NCBI RefSeq assembly: GCF_009389715.1
Contig: NC_052395.1
Coordinates: 22,834,915 to 22,898,914, forward strand
Direction: 5' to 3'
DNA length: 64,000 bases
Origin: Phoenix dactylifera
Taxonomy: Eukaryota; Streptophyta; Magnoliopsida; Arecales; Arecaceae
Shown here: positions 56,780 through 64,000 of the stretch, in pieces
How the letters are laid out: each line of letters begins with the position of its first letter
Numbering within the stretch: position 1 is the first letter of the stretch
Position numbers and translations under genes: made by a program
The notes under the pieces: model-generated
What the model was told of the DNA's origin: nothing
The model's database searches: none
The model's input: the letters and a program-made list of their open reading frames with translations, nothing else

Positions 56780-57515
56780 GACTTAGCCTCCTCTTTTTCT
56801 TTGTTCTCTTTTTTGTAAATGAGGTCGGCCTTCGAATACGGCCGAACCTCAATTTTGGACTTGGCCTTCGGGCCTTTATCAATGAAGAGCTTTCTTTTTC
56901 TAAACTTGTGCCTGTTTCTATTTGCGTAGTAGATAAACCTTTATTTTGGCTGCTTGAGTTGGATTCCTTTTTGGCGAATTTCTTCAAGTCTTCAAGCTCG
57001 GCTAAGTCTTTAGACTTAGATTCCGGTAGAATTCGCTAAGCTGTTAGGCTTTTAGCTCTAAGAGGGATCATGTTAAGGCTTTAAGCTTAGACTTTAGGAG
57101 AACTCGCTAAGTCTTTGAGCTCGGGCTCTGAAGAAGTCCCGCTAGGCCTTTAGGTTTGTCCTCTGGAAAAATTTTGCTAAGTCCCTGGGCTCGGCTTCTA
57201 GAATAAGCTTGCCGAAGTTTCGAGCTCGGGCTCCAAAGATAACATTGGCCGAGGTCAGGCTATCGTTGGAGCTTTCATGCTTTTTGATCTCGAACCTGGT
57301 CGGAGTGCCGTCAGGTAAAATTAGAGCTTATAGTGAGTGACTTGGCACTTCCGAGCTGGGCCAGAATATCGTCAGGTGGAGCTCGAGGTCGTCGTTACAG
57401 GCCGTCTCGGCTTGAGTCGACGTTCGGACTTGACTGGGTCTGCGTAGGTACTACCCTGTCGTTGAAGGCCTCGGGGAGTCATTCTCCCATACAGAACAGT
57501 ATCATATCTGCAGGT
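56780..57515. other. Gypsy-derived spacer and breakpoint
   Basis: The conserved hairpins (56821-56874) and AATGAA (56881) are followed by spacer rich in 'gctaagtctttaggctt'-like words. Gypsy-like sequence ends near 57505. 'gagtcattctcccatac' occurs at 57476 and again at 57516, a 40-base tandem duplication at the junction. Confidence 0.55.
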
Positions 57516-58062
57516 GAGTCATTCTCCCATACATAACATCAATCCATGTTTTGGAGATTCTTTGCTTTGTTTTTTATGTAGAGATTCTTTGCTTTCAGTA
57601 ATCCTTAGCTGCCTGATATATGCCCTGAGAAAGAAAAGAAATGTTCATTTCCAAGGATTAGACAAGTGGAAGCAGTGGCATGACAAAAAGAACTAAAATA
57701 GCATAGTATGTGTTGCCCACTTGCATTTACATATATCCTTCATCTTGAATACAGATATCATTTCTGTATGCTCTCCAACTGTGGTGTCAATTAATTGAGC
57801 TTGGTGGTCTCTTTCAGAGCAAAAAGAACATCTATAATGTAGCATGTCGTGTCCAATTTGGTTCATTCTTTTCAAGTCTAACAACCAAAAGTTGATGTCA
57901 TTCTTTTCAAGTCTTACAACCATGCAGTAATATGTTTACGACCATGAAAGCATTAAAATTTCTAGCAAGATGATGATGCCTCCATGGCAATGGAACTTTA
58001 TTTAGTATAAATTTATCATTTAACCAAATATTGATTCTTTTTTGTGCATACCAGGTAACAAT
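57516..58062. other. Upstream part of CACTA B, no gene seen
   Basis: This AT-rich stretch precedes the transposase. An AG acceptor (58052-58054) lies just upstream of the first ATG, so an upstream exon outside the surviving sequence is possible. A 60-codon frame ending WKQWHDKKN is unrecognised. Confidence 0.45.
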
Positions 58063-59911
58063 ATGCCCCGAGGGAGACGATTTAGAGATGTGGAGTTCCA
58101 GCATTCTCAGGTGGGATCTACTTCTGATCAGTCCCTACAGTCCCAGCAGCCATGTGAGCATCAGCAGCACGAGTCAGGATCTCAGCGCGAGCCTCCTGCT
58201 GATTGCCCGGAGGATGAGCTCCGGATCCAGGGTAATTCGATTTAAAGTTCATATTTTATGTTCATATTTGTCTTCAACTTTTTAAGACATATTTTATTTA
58301 ATTTTAATAGATGGACAAGGGACGGTGAGGACGAGACGGGGACCCACTCAAGCAAAAGATGTGTGGAAGCTTCCTCCGGGTGAGAAGATCATCATCCGAT
58401 GCAACGAATTGGGGCAGCCCATCAATAGAGCTGGAAGTCTACTATCAAGCTTTTTAGGATCGGTTGCACGCAAGGGTCAGCTGTGTCCGCTCAACTATAC
58501 GAAGTGGAATGATATGCTTCCTTCGTATAAGGTTGAGCTTCTTAAACTTATAGAGGTAATGAATTGAATTTATTTTTTTTAATTCGACACCTTCTGTATG
58601 TTAATTTGCTTTGTACCATAATTTTATTTTAGAGGTTTAATATTATTATAACATTCTGTACCTTGTTGTAGGGTAAGTTTGTACTCCCTCCAGAGAGCCA
58701 TGATTGGGTGCTAAAGTCCCTCAACCGCAAATGAAAAGAATATAAAGCAAAATTGAAGACGGACTTCAAGCGCGAGGGTATGACAGAGGAGGAGGTTGCT
58801 CGTGTGACTCCTCCTGATGTATACCCTCAGCAGTGGAGGGAGCTTGTTCACTACTGGTTTTCTGAAAGAGGACAGGTCATGTATATTGTTTCAATATCTT
58901 CTATTATCTTTATTACTAATATAGATTGCAAATATATACAATGAATCATATTATACTGTGTGCTTTTATTTTGGCAGACATATTCAAATATTGGTAGAGC
59001 TGCACGAGCATCTCAAGCAGTTCCTCATACTTCAGGCTCGAAGAGTTATGCGAGACGTAGAAATGAATTCGTAAGTTCTTTTGAAACTATTTGAAACTCT
59101 ACTAACATATAGCACGTATCATGATATATAGTTTGCCCATATACTTTCCGTATGTGTAGATAGTAGAGCATGGAAGGGAGCCTGGTGAGGTAGAGTTTTA
59201 TAAGATGACCCACACTCACCGAGATGGCAGCTTTGTCCGGGACGAGTCGAGAGATATAGTTGTATGTATTATGTATTCATTTTTTATTTTATCATAATTT
59301 TTTAATTAATTTTACTTCTTTTAAATTATTAATGTGACTGTTTGTTTTTTTGAGAGAGATATAGGAAAGAGCTACAAATCTTATTTCAGAGCGCATCGGG
59401 GAGTCATCATCATCCGACGCGGCCAGTCGCGTCGAGGCTCAGGTCTATGCCGAATTGATGGGTCCAGAACGTTATGGTCGCGTGAGGGGTTACGGTATCG
59501 GAGTTACCCCCACTCAGCTGTCTGCAGTGAGCCGATATACCCAAGATGCCAGACAAGGTACTAGCACTACAGAGGTTTGTAGTTTGAAGACAGAGATGGC
59601 ACAGATAAAGCAGTCATATGAGACAAGGATAGAGGAGATGAGGCAGAGTCATATGACTGATATGGCGGAGTTGAAGCAAAGCCAAGAGTTGAAGATACAA
59701 TCTTTGCAGGACCAGCTTGACCATATTTCATCCTTTTTGCAGAGATTTGCTCCTCCGGTACATAACTAAATCTATTTGAATATTTTATGTAATTATAATG
59801 TATTCTTGTATGAGCGTGATGACTTTCGTATTTTTAGTTTCTAAAATATTTTTTTTCTTGTAGGTTGATGATACTTCATCTACTCGTAGAGATGATGATG
59901 CCGACCCTTGA
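58063..59911 (+). pseudogene. Ptta/En/Spm-type transposase protein (Transposase_24), one stop
   Basis: Seven exons, 58063-58231, 58311-58555, 58672-58875, 58978-59070, 59160-59261, 59365-59757 and 59864-59911, join in phase to about 417 codons. Motifs: an N-terminal RGRRF and Gln/Ser-rich stretch; RTRRGPTQAKDVWKLPPGEK; LGSVARKGQLCPLNYTKW; PDVYPQQWRELVHYWFSERG; SYARRRNEF; THTHRDGSFV; a C-terminal coiled coil (IKQSYETRIEEMRQSHM) and VDDTSSTRRDDDADP. This is the accessory protein family of CACTA elements, thought to bind subterminal repeats; the catalytic transposase is absent. A TGA at 58732-58734 replaces the Trp of NRKWKEYK in exon 3. The first-exon start is the first Met in frame. Confidence 0.87.
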
Positions 59912-59959
59912 TACATATTGTAGATTGTGTACTTAGGAATTTGACTTGTATGTTTTTAA

Positions 59960-60305
59960 AATTTTGGAGATTCCTTTGATTAATCTTGTATGATGATCAT
60001 GAGATCTTTTTTGAGCAACATGATAAGTAGAATCTATCAAAACCTATGTGCCTTCTTCCGCTTCCCTTCATTGTTAGAATGGAATGCAACATCCATTCAT
60101 TTGCTTTTCTAATTAATTGTTGTGAGTTCATTTTGAATCATATTTTATTCTATGAGCAGGTCACTTGACAGCTAGGAGTGATGTCTACAGCTTCGGGGTT
60201 GTCCTTCTTGAGCTCTTAATAGGACGCCGGTCTGTGGACAAGACTCGCCCGAGCAAGGAGCAGAGCTTGGTTGACTGGGCTCGTTCCAAGCTTAATGACA
60301 ATATT
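59960..60305 (+). pseudogene. Captured receptor-like cytoplasmic kinase exon (kinase subdomains IX-X)
   Basis: After an intron-like stretch ending in AG (60159-60160), the plus strand reads [19 protein letters not shown], then [20 protein letters not shown] and ARSKLNDN. This matches RLCK VII (PBS1/APK1-like) kinases, not the CRKs in this window. It is inserted between two copies of a 74-bp segment (59886-59959 and 60306-60379) from the transposase 3' end, so it looks like filler copied in during break repair. It stops abruptly at the second copy. Confidence 0.83.
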
Positions 60306-60564
60306 GTAGAGATGATGATGCCGACCCTTGATACATATTGTAGATTGTGTACTTAGGAATTTGACTTGTATGTTTTTAGAATGTTTTTGAAGTACAATGT
60401 AATCAAATATGATAATATGAATGTAATCAAAGTTCTTGTTTGTGACTCATATTTTGTTATATATGTGATTCAGTGTATTTGTTTCTATTGTTTTGTAAGA
60501 ATTTAATGTACACAGAGTATTTAAAAATTACTTTTACAAAATTTTTTTTAAAAAAAAAATTTAA

Positions 60565-60990
60565 TGCCGACGCTTATAAGCGTCGGGAAAAGCAACAGGA
60601 ACGTAAACCTAATGGCACGCCTTTAACGACGCTTTTAAGCGTCGGCCTAAAACCGTAGTAACCAACCCTTCTCGCCGACGCTTAAAAGCGTCGGAGTCTG
60701 ATAAAAGAAACGACGCTTAAAAGCGTCAGGAAAAGCAACAGGAACGTAAACTGGCACGCGTTTAACGACGCCTTTAAGCGTCGGCCTAAAACCATAGCAA
60801 GCAACCCTTCTCGCCGACGCTTATTAGCGTCGGAGTCTGATAAAAGGAACGACGCTTAAAAGCGTCGGCATAGACCAACGACGCTTTTTTGACGCGTCGG
60901 GTTAAACCCGACCCACGCCCACCTGCCCGACGTCTGACCCACGCTTTGCGAAGCATGGGCTGGAAATTCGCCGACGCTTATAAGCGTCGG
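60565..60990. repeat. CACTA B subterminal palindrome array
   Basis: At least ten copies of CGACGCTTATAAGCGTCG and variants (AAAA, TTTA centres) occur here. A 156-bp unit carrying 'gggaaaagcaacaggaacgt' and 'acccttctcgccgacgctta' is duplicated (from 60566 and about 60722). The terminus itself follows at 61021-61035. Confidence 0.9.
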
Positions 60991-61035
60991 TAGAGACAAA
61001 AAAAAGCGCCGGAAATTATTCCTTCTTTTGTAGTG

Positions 61036-64000
61036 TATTCAGCTTCCATAGTAGAATCTGCAATGATCGGTTGTTTAGAACTCTTCCAATTCACCGTACC
61101 ACCATTGCACAAGAACACATATCCAGATGTTGACTTCCTATCATCGACATCAGTCATGAAGTCTGAATCTGTGTACCCTTCTACCTTCAATTCTGATGAT
61201 CCTCCAAAAACCAAGAATAAATCTTTAGTTCTTCTCAAGTACTTAAGGATATTCTTCACAGCTGTCCAGTGTTCTTCTCCTGGATTCGACTGATATCTGC
61301 TTGTGACACTCACAGCAAGGGCTATATCAGGTCGTGTACATAGCATGGCATACATGAGGCTCCCTATTGCCGATGCATAGGGAATCTTGCTCATGCGTTG
61401 AATCTCTTCAGATGTGTTGGGGCACATCTTCTTGGAGAGATGAATTCCATACCTAAGGGGTAAGAGACCCCTTTTGGAGTTTTCCATGCTGAACCTTTTC
61501 AGCACTTCCTCTATATACATTTTCTGTGATAGGCCAAGCATCCTTTTAGATCTATCTCTATAGATCTTTATTCCCAAAATATAGGATGCTTTCCCAAGGT
61601 CTTTCATGGAGAACTCTTTTGACAACCAGACCTTGACCGAGGTTAGCATGGGAATATCATTCCCTATCAGGAGGATGTCGTCCACGTACAGTACGAGAAA
61701 TACGACAGCGCTCCCACTAACCTTTTTGTAAACACACGGTTCCTCTTCGTTTTTGATGAAATCAAACGTTTTAATTGCGTCATCGAAACGAGTGTTCCAA
61801 CTTCGAGATGCTTGCTTTAGTCCATAAATGGACCTCTGCAGCTTGCAGACCTTGTGATCTCCATCACTGGAAGTGAAACCCAGAGGCTGTTCCATATAGA
61901 TATCTTCTTCAAGATATCCATTTAGGAAAGCAGTTTTCACATCCATCTGCCAGATTTCATAATCATGAAATGCTGCAATGGCAAGCAATATTCGGATGGA
62001 TTTCAGCATGGCTACAGGTGAAAAGATCTCCTGATAGTCAATGCCTTCACGTTGACTGTACCCTTTCGCCACCAGCCTTGCTTTAAAGGTCTCTACCTTT
62101 CCATCCGAACCTATTTTCCTTTTGTAGATCCATTTGCATCCAATAGGTACAATACCTTCGGGTGGATCTACTAAGGTCCAGACTTGGTTGGAACGCATGG
62201 AGTCTAACTCTGATTTCATGGCTTCCAACCATTTCTCGGAATCGATATCAGATATCGCCTCGTTGTAGGTTTTGGGATCCTGTATGTGATCCTTATCTCC
62301 CACTAGGAACATTTTCTCGGTATTCTCTTCTAGTACACCTAAGTATCTATCGGGAGGATGGAAGACCCTACTAGATCTGCGAGGTGGTTGAGGGACATCG
62401 TGTACTGGCTCTGTATTAATGGGTTCGATAGGATCCATGACTCGTTGCTTTTCAGAGACTTTCTCTTCAATCTCAATTTTCCTCCCACTGCCTCTATCAA
62501 GGATAAACTGGTTTTCCAAGAAGATGGCATGACGGCTCACAAACACATTGTGCTCCTCTGAGACGTAAAAATTGTATCCTAATGACTCTTTAGGATATTC
62601 TATAAAACGAGCACTTATGGTCCTAGCCTCTAGTTTGTCCGTCTGTAGTCTTTTGAAGTGGGCTGGACATCCCCAAATCTTGAGATGACCAAGACTTGGT
62701 TTCTTACCATGCCATATCTCATACGGTGTGGTAGGAACGGATTTAGAGGGAACTCTATTAAGTAGATATACTGCGGTAAGTAAGGCATCTCCCCAAAGAA
62801 ACATCGGTAAATCAGTGAAGCTCATCATGGACCGGACCATATCCAATAGAGTCCGATTTCTCCTCTCTGACACCCCGTTGAGTTGAGGTGTACCCGGAGG
62901 AGTCCATTGTGAGACTATGCCATTGTCTTTGAGATAGTCCCGAAATTCTCCACTAAGGTATTCTCCTCCTCGATCTGATCAAAGAGCCTTAAGAGATTTT
63001 CCAGTTTGTTTTTCTACTTTATTTTTGAACTCTTTGAACTTTTCGAAAGATTCAGATTTGTGTCTCATAAGATACACATACCCATACCGTGAATAATCAT
63101 CGGTAAAGGTAATGAAGTACGAATAACGTTTTCTGGCTTGCTCATCGAATGGGCCACACACATCTGTGTGTATCAGGGTAAGTATTTCAGTGGTCCCCTC
63201 CCCATGTCCTACAAAGGGCAATCTGGCCATTTTTTTCTTAAAGACAGGACTCGCAAACTGGATATGACTCGGAAGTCAATGAGCCGAGAGGCCCATCTTT
63301 ATCCATTTTATTCATTCTGTCCTCTCCAATATGGCCAAGCCTGAGGTGCCACAAATATTTTTGGTTTATCTCATCCCTGGATCTCTTGGATCCTTTGGCA
63401 CTCATTTCTTGCTCAGACACATTTACAGATACATCCATATGCAAATGATAGAGACTGTCAATCATAAAACCACGTGCAACTATTTTATTTCTAAAATAAA
63501 TAGAACAGCAGTCTTTGTCAAATATAAAAACATGACCTTCCTGTGCTAGACATGAAACAGAAATCAAATTTCTGCTAGCAGCAGGTACATAATAGCAGTC
63601 TCTAAGTAATAAACTAAAACCAGACGGTAGTCGCAGATGGTAGGTGCCCACAGCCACAGCAGCAACTTTTGCTCCGTTGCCAATCCGAAGGATTACCGCA
63701 CCTTCCGCTAGCCTTCTACTTTCCTTTAGACCCTGCATGGTAGTGCACAAATGAGCACTAGAACCAGAATCTATAACCCAACTAGAAGTAGAAGAAACCG
63801 TTAGATTAGTTTCAATTATGAGCAAGTCTATACCTTCTGAAGGTGTGTCACCTTTCTTGTTCGTCAGGCTCTCGAGGTATGAAGGACAGTTCCTCTTCCA
63901 GTGGCCGTCGACATTGCAGTGAAAACATTTTTCTTTGTCATTGGCCTTTTTCTTTTGAACTTCCTTCTTTGGCTTCTTGTCTTTCTTCTGCTTCTTCGAA
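61036..64000 (-). pseudogene. Angela-like Ty1-copia gag-pol, copy 2 (interrupted by CACTA B)
   Basis: On the minus strand the zinc knuckle (CFHCNVDGHWKRNC, about 63900), protease with intact WVIDSGSSAHLC (about 63780), pre-integrase block, integrase (TDVCGPF, SDRGGEY), RT (YVDD, about 61690) and RNase H up to MEAEY are present. It is closely related to 1-3629 but in opposite orientation. Lesions are TAA at 63235-63237 with an added A next to it, and TGA at 62979-62981 (CGA Arg in LRSDRGG). The Trp codons mutated in copy 1 are intact here, so the copies decayed independently. Gag continues beyond the window. Confidence 0.93.

Larger units (their letters stand above)
53131..57505 (-). mobile_element. 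Truncated Tat-like gypsy element (3' LTR and antisense gene only)
   Basis: An LTR starts TGTTGCTAGAAA at 53131, next to CRK-D exon 1 remnants, and ends CTAACA at 53987. A polypurine tract (read on minus) and an antisense gene homologous to 23810-25894 follow. The element stops near 57505 without gag, pol or second LTR, so no target duplication can be tested. It is clearly more diverged than the complete element. Confidence 0.85.
57516..61035 (+). mobile_element. CACTA element B, left end missing
   Basis: The right terminus reads CACTACAAAAGAAGG on the minus strand and ends at 61035. It interrupts the codon series of the copia RNase H at MEAEY, so insertion was into copia copy 2. Subterminal palindromes fill 60565-60990. 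A Ptta/En/Spm transposase gene (58063-59911) and a captured kinase exon lie inside. No CACTA left terminus exists in 57505-58060, and the remaining copia RNase H and LTR are not found to the left, so the left side was lost in a rearrangement joining it to the truncated gypsy element. Confidence 0.8.

Noticed and set aside
57514..57696. Possible membrane-plus-kinase start (VILSCLIYALRKKRN ... WKQWHDK)
   Set aside because: It resembles a receptor juxtamembrane segment only loosely; no splice context or neighbouring kinase exon supports it.

Overview
This is a nuclear segment from a flowering plant, most likely a monocot. Spliced plant genes, LTR retrotransposons of plant lineages (Angela-like and Sirevirus copia, Tat-like gypsy) and Pack-CACTA elements dominate. 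The strongly GC-rich first exon of the one intact gene, against its AT-rich later exons, fits commelinid monocots (palm, banana or grass type); the species is inference only.

The host layer is a small cluster of cysteine-rich receptor-like kinase (CRK, DUF26) genes. CRK-A (6.4-9.9 kb, +) has lost its ectodomain exon and carries a YFG in place of DFG. CRK-B (14.5-19.7 kb, +) is intact: seven exons whose splice phases add up to 681 residues. CRK-C (21.6-21.9 kb, +) is a DUF26 relic. CRK-D (48.3-52.9 kb, -) is a broken gene with a CACTA element in intron 4 and no first DUF26 domain. A paralogous non-kinase segment lies at 12.8-13.7 and 45.8-47.1 kb.

Mobile DNA makes up most of the rest. 1-5953 is the 3' part of an Angela-like copia element (+), and 61036-64000 is a second copy (-). 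21916-45612 is a complete Tat-like gypsy element with GATAA target duplications. It holds a complete Sirevirus (30572-42430, CTATG duplications) that splits the gypsy coding region exactly in frame. A truncated gypsy relative occupies 53131 to about 57505. Three CACTA-type elements (11444-12722, 49782-51530, and one ending at 61035) share palindromic CGACGCTT/AAGCGTCG subterminal repeats. Two of them carry captured host gene pieces (a DUF241 gene and a receptor-like cytoplasmic kinase exon).

The most notable system is the antisense gene of the gypsy elements. In both copies a three-exon gene runs opposite to gag-pol. It is preceded by a G-box and TATA box at nearly identical spacing and followed by two conserved hairpins and an AATGAA signal. 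Second is the Sirevirus palindrome GAGTCGACTC, arrayed about 28 times in each LTR just upstream of the TATA box and again about nine times ahead of the envelope-like ORF.
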